Below, piece by piece: positions 37,501-45,678 of a stretch of DNA of 64,000 nt. Origin of the DNA: Henriciella pelagia (GTDB lineage: Bacteria; Pseudomonadota; Alphaproteobacteria; Caulobacterales; Hyphomonadaceae); NCBI RefSeq assembly GCF_002088945.1, contig NZ_NCSU01000003.1:62001-126000 (forward strand). Reading direction: 5' to 3'. The translations under genes and the position numbers were made by a program. The notes below the pieces were generated by a model. It did no database searches and had not been told where the DNA came from. It worked only from the letters and a program-made list of their open reading frames with translations. Every line of letters begins with the position of its first letter. Position 1 is the stretch's first letter.

Positions 37501-38004
37501 CTGATGGCGTACAAGGACGAGTATGAAGTCGCGCGCCTATTCACAGATGGCACGTTTGACCAGAAACTGCGCGAGACCTTCAAGGGCGGCAAGATCGAGT
37601 ACAATCTCGCGCCACCGATCTTCTCCAAGAAGGACGCCCAGGGTCACCTCAAGAAGAAGGCCTTCGGTCCATGGATGAAGACGGCCTTCAAGATCCTGAA
37701 GCGCTTCAAGGGCCTTCGCGGCACGCGCTGGGACCCGGTTGGCTGGACAGCTGAGCGAAAGATGGAACGCCGCCTGCGCGATGAGTATCTTGAGCGCGTG
37801 GTTGAAATGTCGGGGCAGCTCACGAAGAAAAACCATGAGCTTGCCATCGCCATTGCCTCCCTTCCGGACGAAATCCGTGGCTATGGTCATGTGAAGGAAG
37901 CGTCTGTGGAGGCGGCTGAAGACCATCTTGCGGAACTGCTGAAGAACTGGCCGCAGGGCGGCATGCCTGCGAAGAAGCAGACGCTGATTGCGGCGGCTGA
38001 GTAA
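34543..38004 (+). CDS. Indolepyruvate ferredoxin oxidoreductase, IorA-IorB fusion (1,153 aa)
   Basis: Oxidatively decarboxylates aryl pyruvates from aromatic amino acid transamination to aryl-acetyl-CoA. The N-terminal half is IorA: pyrimidine-binding region GYRGSPLGGYDQQL and the TPP site VNLGDGTYSHSGSLAIRAA...YNDAVAMTGGQ. In the middle (about residues 630-680) is a cysteine cluster CEGCGDCSVKSNC with a second set CNTDLSCLRGFC for iron-sulfur centres. From about 715 the IorB gamma-type domain begins with GVGGTGVTTVAAVLA. The start is TTG with GGGAGG eight bases upstream. Archaeal enzymes have two subunits; the single-chain form is usual in proteobacteria. Confidence 0.92.
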   Translation: MEHREVTLNDKYDLVEGRAYMTGIQALVRLPLDQKRLDIAAGHNTGGFISGYRGSPLGGYDQQLRAAQKWLDAHTIEFWEGLNEDLAATAVWGSQQLGLFPGAKRDGLFGIWYGKAPGVDRTGDAFKHANAAGSSRLGGVLAICGDDHMCKSSTLPSQSEFAMQDAEIPVLNPASIQDVLDYGIHGWAMSRFSGAWSALIALADTMDSGAVVDVTLDRFNFITPEFDFPEGGVHMRRGDNPLEKEKRLREYKLPAAQAWVKANSLDHVIVPSPKPRIGIITTGQAARDIFEAFAALGITPEQAGRLGISVFKVAMPWPLEPTAIREFCKGLESVLVIEHKRPLIEDQLRAILYSLPDNQRPYIEGKRDRDGNKLLSQTGSIPVPEIANAIMPRVPGRWDRSEAEVYFKRVGAAGQAAISNASPTVRSPHYCSGCPHNTSTVVPEGSRALAGIGCHYMANFMPDRKTDMTSQMGGEGVAWIGQYFATDEDHMFVNLGDGTYSHSGSLAIRAAVTSGANMTYKILYNDAVAMTGGQTVESGQTPVNIAQQVEAEGVTKIVIVTEDTTRYANAVGLPRSVRIYDREDLDEVQKMLRDTKGVSVMIYDQICATEKRRRSKRGLRKPDRTRVMINQEVCEGCGDCSVKSNCLSVEPVETELGRKRRINQSTCNTDLSCLRGFCPSFVTITDAESAAEDQPVLEVDASGLPLPDLPTLTTPWNLLFTGVGGTGVTTVAAVLAMAAHVDGNASSSLDMTGLAQKGGPVLSHLRFAKEPEMISTGRVPPASADALIACDLVVAAGGDAIGLMDVGRTMVSANADVTPTSEFIRDRSKRFEGQLLAARVKRQAREFGTIDAEALALGYLNDAIYTNMVMVGYAWQKGHIPVSLRGLYRAIKLNGTKVAENMKAFDVGRLAAADPERLESVSDPRGDVPPMTLDEIIENRTKRLTAYQNDDYALQYRNLVAKVRAAEDKAGLGEAFTTAVARFAYKLMAYKDEYEVARLFTDGTFDQKLRETFKGGKIEYNLAPPIFSKKDAQGHLKKKAFGPWMKTAFKILKRFKGLRGTRWDPVGWTAERKMERRLRDEYLERVVEMSGQLTKKNHELAIAIASLPDEIRGYGHVKEASVEAAEDHLAELLKNWPQGGMPAKKQTLIAAAE

Positions 38005-38029
38005 AGCTGCACCAATTAGAAGACAGCCT

Positions 38030-38061
38030 CATGGTGAGCGTGATTCCACAGGCTCACCATG
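38030..38061. repeat. Dispersed CATGGTGAGC repeat, hairpin form
   Basis: CATGGTGAGC (38030-38039) pairs perfectly with GCTCACCATG (38052-38061) around a 12-base loop. Confidence 0.8.
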
Positions 38062-38089
38062 AAGGTCAGATCAGGAGGCGTCAGGCGCG

Positions 38090-38133
38090 AAAATCCCCTC
38101 ATGGTTCGACTTCGCTCACCATGAGGGGATTTT
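38090..38133. terminator. Bidirectional terminator built from the dispersed repeat
   Basis: A perfect 16-pair stem (38090-38105 with 38118-38133) encloses TCGACTTCGCTC. The stem has AAAA on one side and TTTT on the other, so it can terminate transcription from both strands, between the convergent ior and lysK genes. The core is the GGTTCGACTTCGCTCACCATG repeat. Confidence 0.8.
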
Positions 38134-38139
38134 CTTGGT

Positions 38140-39726
38140 TTACCGCGCCAGCGCGTTCTTGATCAGGCGCGCTGTCTCATGCACCCCGTAGAGGGCCGCG
38201 AAGCCGCCGAAACGTGGGCCCTGGCTCTGGCCGAGGAGGACTTCGTAAAGCGCCTTGAACCAGTCGCGGAGGTTCTCGAACTCATGCGCCTTGCCGATCT
38301 CGAAAGTGAGGTTCTGCAGCGTCTCTGCATCTGCGTCGCCTTCAATCATGCTGAGCCGCTCAGCGAGATCTTCCATTGCGGCACGCTCTTTCTCGTCCGG
38401 GGCGCGGTAGACCTTGGTCGGCTTCACGAAGTCCTCATAATAGCGGATGGCATAGCCAGCGAGCGTGTCGAGAAGCGGGTTCGTGTGCGGATTGGCGTCA
38501 GGCGCATAGCGCGTGATAAAGTCCCAGAGCTGGTCCTTGGTCTCGGTATTCGCCGCGCTTACAAGATTAAGAAGAAGGGCGAAGGAGACCGGCGGATTGC
38601 CAGTCGGGACCTTGCCGGAATGGATGTGCCAGACAGGGTTCTCGATCTGCCGGTTCGGTTCCTCGTCGGGATATTTCGACAGGAAGGTGAGGTATTCGTC
38701 CACCGCCTTCGGGATGACGTCGAAATAGAGCTTCTTGGCAACGCGCGGCTTCTGGAACTGGAACAGCGACAGGCTTTCCTGCGGCGCGTAGGCGAGCCAG
38801 TCTTCGACTGAGATGCCGTTGCCCTTGGTCTTGGAGATCTTCTCGCCTTTTTCGTCGAGGAACAGCTCGTAGACATATTGCTGCGGCGGCTGGCTGCCGA
38901 GGATCTTGCAGATTTTCGAATAGATCGGCGCATTGTCCTGGTGGTCCTTGCCGAACATCTCGAAGTCGACGCCAAGCGCTGCCCAGCGCATGCCGAAATC
39001 GGGCTTCCATTGCAGCTTGGTGTTGCCGCCTGTGACAGGAATCGTGACGTCGGTGCCGTCCTCATCCTCGAAAGTGATCGTGCCGGCTTTTGCGTCGGTG
39101 GCTTTCATCGGCACATAGAGCACGCGGCCGGTCGATGGCGAGATCGGCAGGAAGGGCGAATAGGTCGCCTGCCGCTCCGCACCGAGCGTTGGCAGCATGA
39201 CCGCCATGATCTCATCGAACTTTTCGAGCGCCCGCAGCAGCGCTTCGTCAAAGGCGCCGGACTTGTAGAGCTGCGTGGCGGACTTGAACTCATAGTCAAA
39301 ACCGAAGCTGTCGAGGAAGGCGCAGAGGCGGGCGCCCATATGCGCGCCATAGCTTTCATGCGTGCCGAACGGGTCGGGCACAGCGGTCAGCGGCATCTGC
39401 ATGTAAGGCTCGAGGTCGGCTGGGTTTGGCACAGTCGGCGGGACTTTCCGCATGCCGTCCATATCGTCGGAAACGCAGATCAGCTTCGTTTCGTATTTGC
39501 CATCGGTCAGGGTCTCAAAGGCTGTGCGGACCATTGTTGTGCGGACAACCTCGCCGAAGGTGCCGATATGCGGCAGGCCGGACGGGCCGTAACCCGTCTC
39601 GAAAACCACCGGTCCCTGTTTGGGTTTGCCCGCACGCTCCATATTCTCCAGCCGTTTCAGCAGGGCGCGAGCCTGTTCAAAGGGCCAGGCCTTTGCACTC
39701 TCGGCAAGCGTGGATAGCGCGGTCAT
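38140..39726 (-). CDS. lysK: Class I lysyl-tRNA synthetase (528 aa)
   Basis: Charges tRNA-Lys. It has the Rossmann class I signatures: [10 protein letters not shown] (HIGH variant, residues about 48-57) and KISKTKG (KMSKS variant). The C-terminal half contains the helical anticodon-binding cage of class I LysRS. Alphaproteobacteria commonly use this archaeal-type enzyme in place of the class II LysS. ATG 39726 was chosen with GGAG eight bases upstream; the longer frame reaching 39864 would run into the neighbouring cyclase gene. Single gene, convergent with ior. Confidence 0.94.
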   Translation of the reverse strand: MTALSTLAESAKAWPFEQARALLKRLENMERAGKPKQGPVVFETGYGPSGLPHIGTFGEVVRTTMVRTAFETLTDGKYETKLICVSDDMDGMRKVPPTVPNPADLEPYMQMPLTAVPDPFGTHESYGAHMGARLCAFLDSFGFDYEFKSATQLYKSGAFDEALLRALEKFDEIMAVMLPTLGAERQATYSPFLPISPSTGRVLYVPMKATDAKAGTITFEDEDGTDVTIPVTGGNTKLQWKPDFGMRWAALGVDFEMFGKDHQDNAPIYSKICKILGSQPPQQYVYELFLDEKGEKISKTKGNGISVEDWLAYAPQESLSLFQFQKPRVAKKLYFDVIPKAVDEYLTFLSKYPDEEPNRQIENPVWHIHSGKVPTGNPPVSFALLLNLVSAANTETKDQLWDFITRYAPDANPHTNPLLDTLAGYAIRYYEDFVKPTKVYRAPDEKERAAMEDLAERLSMIEGDADAETLQNLTFEIGKAHEFENLRDWFKALYEVLLGQSQGPRFGGFAALYGVHETARLIKNALAR

Positions 39727-39811
39727 GTCGTCTCCGTCGGTCAGATGATCGTGCCGGAGGTAGAGGGCAGGGGAGATGCGGTCAAGCTGAGTGGCCGGTG
39801 CAGGCTGCAGA

Positions 39812-40591
39812 TCAGGCTGCTTCGTGCACAATGACGCGGTTACGACCTGAATGCTTGGCCTCATACATGCTGCGGTCCGCCTGCTTGAGCATCGCGCTCA
39901 CATCCATTGTATGGCAAGCGAAGGCCATGCCGACACTGGCCGTGAGTTTCCGGGGGCGCCCTTGAGCCGGAGCAAAGTCGATGCGGCTGATATTGTCACG
40001 AATACGTTCCGCAACGGCAAGTCCAAGCGCGGGGCTCTCATCAGCCACGAAGACCCCGAACTCCTCACCGCCCAGGCGGCCGACCAGATCATTGTCGCGC
40101 ACCGACCTGCGGATGGCATCTGCGATAAGTCGAAGCGCCTCGTCGCCGGCATGATGGCCATACGAGTCGTTGATCGACTTGAAATGATCGACATCGATCA
40201 TCAGCATTGAGCCAGAGACGCGCTGGGAGTTCAGCGAGGTCAGCTCCTTGAGGAAGGCGTCCCGGTTTGTGAGCCCGGTGAGGGTGTCGGTGCGGGCAAA
40301 CAGGGCGAGTTCGGCATGCGCAAGTTCGAGATTGGCAAGCGCGACCTCTGACCGCACGCGCTCTCGTTGGAAAACGATAGTGACGGGGACGGACACGAGC
40401 AGCGGCACGAAGGTACAAAGGGCCATCGTCGACGGCAGAATTTCCCGCAGAATATCAGGCGGGGTGTCCAGTATCAGAATGGTCAACCCTGTTAGCAGCC
40501 AACTGGCAGCGATTGAGATTGCCGAGACGAGCGCGGCTTTCTTATATGATAGGCGCAAATGTTTGGGTTTGCTGGTCGTAGTCGTCGTCAT
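39812..40591 (-). CDS. Membrane diguanylate cyclase, GGDEF domain (259 aa)
   Basis: Two membrane spans (about residues 17-40 and 52-73) are followed by a short coiled-coil linker and a GGDEF domain (about 95-255). The signature is GGEEF in [13 protein letters not shown], which is active in many cyclases; [12 protein letters not shown] and [14 protein letters not shown] carry the metal-binding aspartates. It should make cyclic di-GMP at the inner membrane. No RxxD inhibitory site is evident in front of the motif. No EAL partner is nearby. Confidence 0.9.
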   Translation of the reverse strand: MTTTTTSKPKHLRLSYKKAALVSAISIAASWLLTGLTILILDTPPDILREILPSTMALCTFVPLLVSVPVTIVFQRERVRSEVALANLELAHAELALFARTDTLTGLTNRDAFLKELTSLNSQRVSGSMLMIDVDHFKSINDSYGHHAGDEALRLIADAIRRSVRDNDLVGRLGGEEFGVFVADESPALGLAVAERIRDNISRIDFAPAQGRPRKLTASVGMAFACHTMDVSAMLKQADRSMYEAKHSGRNRVIVHEAA

Positions 40592-40705
40592 TTGGTGGTG
40601 GTACGCGAAACTGATGGAAAACCGGCGAAACGGCGCAGTGAAACTTTTGTCAAATTTTACGCAATTTGTGGGTGCTCCGCTAAAAGACGTTAGTGCTGTG
40701 GGTGA

Positions 40706-40738
40706 TTGACACTCATTCTCAATTAACGTAATTGAGAA
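40706..40738. promoter_or_regulatory. Fur-like iron box upstream of bfd
   Basis: A perfect 10-base inverted repeat, TTCTCAATTA-ACG-TAATTGAGAA (40716-40738), ends two bases before the bfd ATG. The left part overlaps TGACACTCATTCTCAATT, whose reverse complement resembles a classical Fur site (TTGAGAATGA...). A repressor here would block the start region, consistent with bfd being iron-repressed in other bacteria. Confidence 0.6.
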
Positions 40739-40740
40739 CC

Positions 40741-40941
40741 ATGATCATTTGCATTTGCAGACGTATCAATGAGGCTGGCGTAAAGGCGGCCGTGGACGCG
40801 GGTGCCCGCAGCCCTGAGGCTGTGCAGGCCCATCACGGCTGTGAATTCAATTGCGGAAAGTGTCGTTCGGCAATTGGTGAGATCATCTCGGACTCGGTCG
40901 ATACTTTGCCATCGGAACCGCTTCTGGTCGCGGCCGAATAA
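40741..40941 (+). CDS. bfd: Bacterioferritin-associated ferredoxin Bfd (66 aa)
   Basis: A small [2Fe-2S] protein that passes electrons to bacterioferritin to release stored iron. The four ligands are at the positions found in E. coli Bfd: Cys4 and Cys6 (IICICRRIN) and Cys38 and Cys41 (CEFNCGKC). The product is cytoplasmic. It is followed by bfr on the same strand after 344 bases, and a Fur-like palindrome overlaps its leader. Confidence 0.94.
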   Translation: MIICICRRINEAGVKAAVDAGARSPEAVQAHHGCEFNCGKCRSAIGEIISDSVDTLPSEPLLVAAE

Positions 40942-41285
40942 GCGAATCTTGCAAAATACACAGCGAAATCGGCGTGAAAGCTGCCGTCTGGCTCAGCCTG
41001 ACGGGCGTGTAGCCGCATTGTCCCTTCGACGATCGAAGCGCCAGCTGCTCGATGACAGCGTTGCGGCGTCAGCGGCCTTACATGCATGTCAGGCCTCTAC
41101 TCATCATTCCCAGTCAGAAAAGCCAGTCAATTCAGTTCGCTAGGACAGCGGTATGAATGAATGCGAATGCAATTGCTTCTCACTATCGTAAAGCTCTGTT
41201 TTTATTGATCTTTTTCCCTTGAATCTGGAGCCGGTTGTGATAATTCAACGTCAAAGTCACCGAATCATCAATTCAGGAGAAAGCC
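40942..41285 (+). promoter_or_regulatory. bfd-bfr intergenic region with Fur-like palindrome
   Basis: No gene is supported in these 344 bases. GAATGCAATTGCTTC at 41165-41179 is a near-palindrome resembling alphaproteobacterial iron-response sites, about 105 bases before bfr. An A/T-rich stretch follows (41195-41220). The bfr RBS AGGAG is at 41276-41280. Confidence 0.45.
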
Positions 41286-41777
41286 ATGAAGGGCGATCCC
41301 AAAGTTATCGAATTCCTCAATGCCTGTCTCAAGAATGAGCTGACGGCGATCAACCAGTACTTCCTACATTCGAGGATGCTGAATGACTGGGGTGTCTCCA
41401 TTCTCGGTGAATATGAATACAAGGAATCCATTGAGGAAATGGAGCATGCCGACTGGTTGATCGAGCGCATACTCTTCCTCGGCGGACTGCCAAACCTGCA
41501 GGACCTGGGAAAGCTGCGGATCGGCGAGAGCGTCGAGGAAATCCTCAAATGCGATCTTGCACTGGAAATGGATGCCATTCCGGAGCTGCGTGACGCCATG
41601 GAATACGCAGAAAGCGTCCGCGACTATGGAAGCCGCGACCTCTTCGGTAAGATCCTCCACAATGAGGAAGAGCATGTCGATTATCTGGAAACCCAGTTCG
41701 ACCTGATTGAACGTATCGGCATCCAGAACTACACGCAGCTTCAGTCCGCGCCGAACGGGTCACACGCTGAAGGCTGA
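41286..41777 (+). CDS. bfr: Bacterioferritin (163 aa)
   Basis: Iron-storage protein forming a 24-subunit shell. All ferroxidase ligands are present at canonical positions: Glu18, Glu51, His54, Glu94, Glu127 and His130. The heme ligand Met52 is also present (SIEEMEHAD), so this is a true heme-containing bacterioferritin. Length is normal. The pairing with bfd gives a complete store-and-release module. Confidence 0.96.
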   Translation: MKGDPKVIEFLNACLKNELTAINQYFLHSRMLNDWGVSILGEYEYKESIEEMEHADWLIERILFLGGLPNLQDLGKLRIGESVEEILKCDLALEMDAIPELRDAMEYAESVRDYGSRDLFGKILHNEEEHVDYLETQFDLIERIGIQNYTQLQSAPNGSHAEG

Positions 41778-41784
41778 TCGCCGT

Positions 41785-42447
41785 TCACGCATAGGCGTAA
41801 GGCCCGCCTTTCCTCAGCGCTGTCAGATAGGCGGGACGCGCATGGATACGCCCAAGGAAATCCTTCACATTGGGGGACTCGCCGGCACCGGCCCGACTAG
41901 CGGCGGCTTCCAGCGGGAAGCTCATGATGATGTCGGCGGCGCTGAACTCCTTGCCGGCGAACCAGCCCGTCTCGGCCAGTGAAGCATCCCAGTATTCGAT
42001 CTGCTCTTTCAGGCGCGGATCGACAAAACCCGCTTCGGCGCGGCGCGAAACGCCCCTGACGAGCGGGCGCATGAAGGCATTTGCGTTCTCCGGCAGACGC
42101 TGGAAGACGAGCTTCATCAGCAAGGGCGGCATGGCAGAGCCTTCGGCATAATGCATCCAGTAAGTCCAGGCGCGGCCCTCAGGCGTGCCTTTCTCGGGGC
42201 GTAGGCGTCCGCCGCCATGCGTATCAATGATGTATTCTATGATGGCGCCTGTCTCGGCGACGATAATGCCGTCATCTTCCAGCACGGGAGACTTGCCGAG
42301 CGGGTGGATGGCGCGCAGCGAATCGGGCGCCAGCATGGTTTCCGGGTCGCGCTGGTAATGGACGATCTCGTAATCGAGCTCCAATTCCTCCAGTAGCCAC
42401 AGGATACGCTGCGAGCGCGAGTTTTCGAGGTGGTGGATCTTGATCAT
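41785..42447 (-). CDS. Glutathione S-transferase family protein (220 aa)
   Basis: The thioredoxin-like N-terminal domain (residues 1-80) includes NSRSQRILWLLEELELDYE with the catalytic-site serine/arginine turn, the cis-proline block HPLGKSPVLEDDG, and AETGAIIEYII for glutathione binding. The helical C-terminal domain has FAGKEFSAADIIMSFPLEA, the N-capping box of the family. Cytoplasmic; substrate unknown. It is convergent with bfr, seven bases apart. Confidence 0.9.
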   Translation of the reverse strand: MIKIHHLENSRSQRILWLLEELELDYEIVHYQRDPETMLAPDSLRAIHPLGKSPVLEDDGIIVAETGAIIEYIIDTHGGGRLRPEKGTPEGRAWTYWMHYAEGSAMPPLLMKLVFQRLPENANAFMRPLVRGVSRRAEAGFVDPRLKEQIEYWDASLAETGWFAGKEFSAADIIMSFPLEAAASRAGAGESPNVKDFLGRIHARPAYLTALRKGGPYAYA

Positions 42448-42531
42448 ACTGGTCTGCTTTCCATGGCTCCTTATGGAGCAATTAGATGGCCCGAACGGGA
42501 AAGAAAGCTGTGACGCTGCGGGAAGCGCGGA

Positions 42532-43479
42532 TCAGATGTTGGCATCGGCCAGAAGCGCGTCAAAGCCGTCCCAGAAGAGTGCACGCTTGTCATCTGTTTC
42601 CATGAGGATTTCGTGGCGTGCGCCTTCAATCGTCGTATGCGTGCAATGCGGCAGGAATTTCGCTACGCGTGCGTGCGCCTTGTTGTCGACCAGCTTTTCC
42701 TCTCCTGCACTCGCGACATAGACCGGGATGTCGATGGTGCGCAGCATGGCTGGCCTGGTCGTGGCGGCGAGGATGTCGAGGGAGGCGCCGAGCCAGCCCC
42801 AGGTAACCGGACCAAGCTCCAGTTCCGGCGCGACATCAATCAGGGTGCGCTGGAGCTGCCAGCGGGCGCGATCATGTGTGACAATATTGGTTTCAAAGGA
42901 TTCGGGTGGGCCGGGCTGGCGCGCATAGTCGCCGGACTTGCCCATGGCGCGCATTGCCCAGATAAGATAACGCGCTGCAAAATTGATAGGCAGGCCCCAC
43001 ATCGGTGCAGAGAAGGCGGCCGCTTCGACCTTTACCAGTTTCTGCGCCATGGCTGCGAGGGCGATGGCCCCGCCCATCGAGTGAGCGATCGAGACGTATG
43101 GGCGCGGCAGTTCCGCGCCGAGCGTGTCGAGCCCGTTCCGGAGTGCGCCCATGAAAGTCTCGAACCGGTCGATATGGCCTTTTGCGGGGTCATCGAGGAG
43201 ACGGTCGGACAGGCCCTGGCCCGGCCAGTCCAGGATTACGATGGCAAAGCCACGCGCCTGCAGGTCTCGCGCTGTCTCGAAATATTTCTCAATGAACTCG
43301 GTACGGCCCGGACATATGATAGCGGTGCCGCGTGGCGTGTCAGAGAGGCTGGGTGCGGCGCAGGCGCGAAGCGTGCGCCCCGCAATGCCTTCAAACCACA
43401 CCAGCCGTGCGCCATCCGGAGGCGAATTTCCCGGGACGTTCACGAATTCGGACCGGCGGATGGTGTCTGTGTCGCTCAT
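42532..43479 (-). CDS. Alpha/beta hydrolase, lysophospholipase/monoacylglycerol lipase-like (315 aa)
   Basis: A serine hydrolase of the S33/Hydrolase_4 group. The oxyanion region ICPGRTEFIEKYFETARDL and DWPGQGLSD precede the nucleophile elbow AHSMGGA (about residue 150). The catalytic Asp probably lies in PVYVASAGEEKLVD, and the histidine in TIEGARHEILMETD. No signal peptide. These enzymes act on lysophospholipids or monoglycerides. ATG 43479 is used; a GTG precedes it by one codon. Confidence 0.88.
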   Translation of the reverse strand: MSDTDTIRRSEFVNVPGNSPPDGARLVWFEGIAGRTLRACAAPSLSDTPRGTAIICPGRTEFIEKYFETARDLQARGFAIVILDWPGQGLSDRLLDDPAKGHIDRFETFMGALRNGLDTLGAELPRPYVSIAHSMGGAIALAAMAQKLVKVEAAAFSAPMWGLPINFAARYLIWAMRAMGKSGDYARQPGPPESFETNIVTHDRARWQLQRTLIDVAPELELGPVTWGWLGASLDILAATTRPAMLRTIDIPVYVASAGEEKLVDNKAHARVAKFLPHCTHTTIEGARHEILMETDDKRALFWDGFDALLADANI

Positions 43480-43501
43480 CACTATTCTTTAGCAGACAAG
43501 A

Positions 43502-43533
43502 AAGGCGCCGGCAGTCAAGCTGCGCAGCGCCTT
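43502..43533 (-). terminator. Probable terminator after the SCP2-like gene
   Basis: AAGGCGC (43502-43508) pairs with GCGCCTT (43527-43533); on the minus strand it is followed by a short TTCTTG tract. Confidence 0.4.
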
Positions 43534-43565
43534 CCGGTCGTCTGGCAAGGTTGGAAACCTGCCCG

Positions 43566-43868
43566 TTACGAGAACTTTTTCATAAGTCCTTGCAGCTGCA
43601 TGGCAACCGACATGTCGCCGAGGACTTTCAGCTTGCCCTGCATGAATGCCATGGTTGGGTCCATCTGGCCGGCGGCCAGCTTCTGGAAGTCATCCCAGTC
43701 GACCTTGACGGTTGCGTCGGCGTCCGCGTCGGAATTGTCAGCCTTGCCGGCTGCTCCGTCGATGAAAAGCTTGCCGACATCGCCAAAGTCGAATTTCACT
43801 TTCTTGGTGAAGTCGCCGCCAGCCGAAACTGCTTCATTGGCTTTCTGGGTGAGAGTTGCGAGATCCAT
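43566..43868 (-). CDS. SCP2 sterol-binding domain protein (100 aa)
   Basis: A single SCP2-type domain: VKFDFGDVGKLFIDGAAGKADNSDADADATVKVDWDDFQKLAAGQMDPTMAFMQGKLKVLGDMSVAMQL shows the family's conserved strand, the 'DPtmAFMqGKlkv.Gdm' block and a hydrophobic C-terminal helix. It would bind lipids or acyl-CoA in the cytoplasm. GGAGGCGTTC lies just before ATG. It is upstream of the lipase-like hydrolase on the same strand (about 85 bases apart), which may indicate a shared role in lipid handling. Confidence 0.9.
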   Translation of the reverse strand: MDLATLTQKANEAVSAGGDFTKKVKFDFGDVGKLFIDGAAGKADNSDADADATVKVDWDDFQKLAAGQMDPTMAFMQGKLKVLGDMSVAMQLQGLMKKFS

Positions 43869-43986
43869 GAACGCCTCCTGGTATTGGAACCACAGCGATA
43901 AAGCAGTTCGTGGGTAGTTTAGGCAAGGCCTAAACGACTGAAAATGACGCCTATGTCACGAAAATTACGGTCTGGTTGGAGATCCG

Positions 43987-44457
43987 CTACGTGCCGTCGA
44001 ACGCGGCCTTCAGTGCGGCGATATCAAACTTGACCATCTTCATCATCGCGTTCCGCGCGCGACCGGCAGCCTGCTTGTCATCGCTTTCCATCATGGACGG
44101 CAGGATGGCTGGTACAATTTGCCAGGACACGCCATACTTATCGACCAGCCAGCCGCACATGTGCTCCTTGCCGCCACCGGCGAGCAAGGCGGACCACAAC
44201 CGGTCGATCTCTGCCTGGTCGTCTGCCAGAACTGAAATGGAGGCTGCCGGGGTGAGTTCATACATTGGCCCTCCATTCAGTGTCATATAAGGCGTGCCAG
44301 CGAGCGTAAATTCCACCACGAGGGCCGGTTTGCCGGGCTCCGGATAGGAGCGGCTTTCAATATGGCTGCCCGGCAACAGCGACACGTAAAACTCTGCGGC
44401 TTCCTCGCCCTGTCCGTTGAAACAGAGGCAGGTTCTCACCTTTGAAGTATAATTCAT
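43987..44457 (-). CDS. VOC/PhnB-like glyoxalase-fold protein (156 aa)
   Basis: The text CLCFNGQGEEAAEFYVSLLPGSHIESRSYPEPGKPALVVEFTLAGTPYMTLNGGP is the '3-demethylubiquinone-9 3-methyltransferase' (PhnB-like) branch of the vicinal oxygen chelate superfamily, usually annotated by fold only. The final part CGWLVDKYGVSWQIVP is also typical. Its ATG overlaps the stop of the preceding helix-hairpin-helix gene (ATGA). It is the last gene of the TetR-led operon. Function is unknown; such proteins often accompany AHSA1 proteins. Confidence 0.87.
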   Translation of the reverse strand: MNYTSKVRTCLCFNGQGEEAAEFYVSLLPGSHIESRSYPEPGKPALVVEFTLAGTPYMTLNGGPMYELTPAASISVLADDQAEIDRLWSALLAGGGKEHMCGWLVDKYGVSWQIVPAILPSMMESDDKQAAGRARNAMMKMVKFDIAALKAAFDGT

Positions 44458-44696
44458 TTCCGGGACTCCTCAGTCGACGAAACGAAGGCATAGCCACTAT
44501 TCTCCAGCGCGGATTCGAGTATGGGCATTGCCGATGGGCCGATACCATGCAGGTCTGCGAGGGCTTGCCGAGACCAGACCGACAGGTCTTTCGGCTTTGT
44601 GATGCCATTCCTGAGCAAAGCGCGCTTGGCCGGTTTCGACAGTTTCGCGAACGATGCATGCAGCGCCGAGTAGTCGTAAATGCTTTCAGATATCAT
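44454..44696 (-). CDS. RNA polymerase alpha-CTD-like helix-hairpin-helix protein (80 aa)
   Basis: A small protein whose centre, LSKPAKRALLRNGITKPKDLSVWSRQALADLHGIGPSAMPILESAL, matches the helical DNA-binding fold of the RNA polymerase alpha-subunit C-terminal domain, with the hairpin LHGIGPSA. Overlaps of one base with the upstream AHSA1 gene and four with the downstream VOC gene show it is part of the operon. The role of such stand-alone domains is not known. Confidence 0.8.
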   Translation of the reverse strand: MISESIYDYSALHASFAKLSKPAKRALLRNGITKPKDLSVWSRQALADLHGIGPSAMPILESALENSGYAFVSSTEESRK

Positions 44697-45193
44697 CAGA
44701 CACGTGCCCCAACTGACTGGGCTGTCTCTTCAAGCTGGTCCGCAGCAGCGCCCCAGCCTTGCTCAAAGCCCATTTCAACATGCTGTTTCATCGTTTCGGC
44801 ATTGCGGTGGCGCGCGCCCCAGATGAAACGGGTCTTTCCATCTTCGGTGTCGCTGAGCTCGACAAAGCCGGTCATGAAGCCGTCGCCCTGCGGGACATAG
44901 CCTTCGGTGTAGAAGTCAGTGAAGACAAGGCGTTCCTCTGGCACGATTTCCAGCCACATCCCCTTATTCTCCATGCGCTCGCCATCGGGGCCAGCGAACA
45001 CAGTGTTGAACCGGCCTCCGGGGCGCAGGTCGAAGTCAGCTTCAGGTACGCTCCAAGGGCGCGGGCAATGCCATTGCTTGAGCAGGTCTTCCTCTGTCCA
45101 GCAGCGCCACACGGCGTGGCGCGGGGCATCGATGATGCGACCGATGACCAGTTCGAACTCGTTTGCGGGTGTGACGTCTATTGGGGTCGCCAT
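44696..45193 (-). CDS. SRPBCC/AHSA1 family protein (165 aa)
   Basis: The AHSA1 domain pattern is clear: FELVIGRIIDAPRHAVWRCWTEEDLLKQWHCPRPWSVPEADFDLRPGGRFNTVF, then WLEIVPEERLVFTDF and the C-terminal helix GWGAAADQLEETAQS. These START-like beta-grasp cavities bind hydrophobic ligands. Second gene after the TetR regulator's AHSA1 partner; stop and next start share one base. Confidence 0.9.
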   Translation of the reverse strand: MATPIDVTPANEFELVIGRIIDAPRHAVWRCWTEEDLLKQWHCPRPWSVPEADFDLRPGGRFNTVFAGPDGERMENKGMWLEIVPEERLVFTDFYTEGYVPQGDGFMTGFVELSDTEDGKTRFIWGARHRNAETMKQHVEMGFEQGWGAAADQLEETAQSVGARV

Positions 45194-45228
45194 GAGTCAG
45201 GTCTCCTGTGAGGGCGTTGTGTCTGGGG

Positions 45229-45675
45229 CTATTCGTCAGGAATGTTCGGCTCGACGAGGCGGGCAAGATTCAGAAGCGACTCCTGCCAGCCGAGATAACA
45301 GCCGTCGGTCGGGATCATGTCCGGAATACCGTCCTGGACGATGGACACCTCCGTGCCGACGGAGACCGCCTTGATCTCGATCATGTTGCGCATTTCGCCT
45401 GTGAGGTTCGGATCGTCGAAGCGGGTTGTGTAGATGATGCGCTCACCGGGCGTCAGCTCAATGAATGTGCCTTCGAAACTGTGGCTGTTGCCTGTCGTGA
45501 AATTGGCGAAGGCCATCCGGAAGCCGCCGCCGACTTTGGCGTCCATCGAATGGAGGGTCGCATAGAAGCCGTTTGGCGGGAGCCAACGTGTGTAGGCACC
45601 GGGCTCTGTGAAGGCGCGGTAAATCTTGTCAGGCGTGGTGGCGAAGACGCGGTGGAGTTTGACAGTCCCGGGCAT
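45229..45675 (-). CDS. SRPBCC/AHSA1 family protein (148 aa)
   Basis: A second AHSA1-type protein: KLHRVFATTPDKIYRAFTEPGAYTRWLPPNGFYATLHSMDAKVGGGFRMAF followed by FIELTPGERIIYTTRFDD and GWQESLLNLARLVEPN. It diverges from the neighbour (44696-45193) enough that a recent duplication is unlikely. The ATG lies three bases beyond the TetR stop, so it is the first gene expressed after the regulator in the operon. Confidence 0.9.
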   Translation of the reverse strand: MPGTVKLHRVFATTPDKIYRAFTEPGAYTRWLPPNGFYATLHSMDAKVGGGFRMAFANFTTGNSHSFEGTFIELTPGERIIYTTRFDDPNLTGEMRNMIEIKAVSVGTEVSIVQDGIPDMIPTDGCYLGWQESLLNLARLVEPNIPDE

Positions 45676-45678
45676 GGG

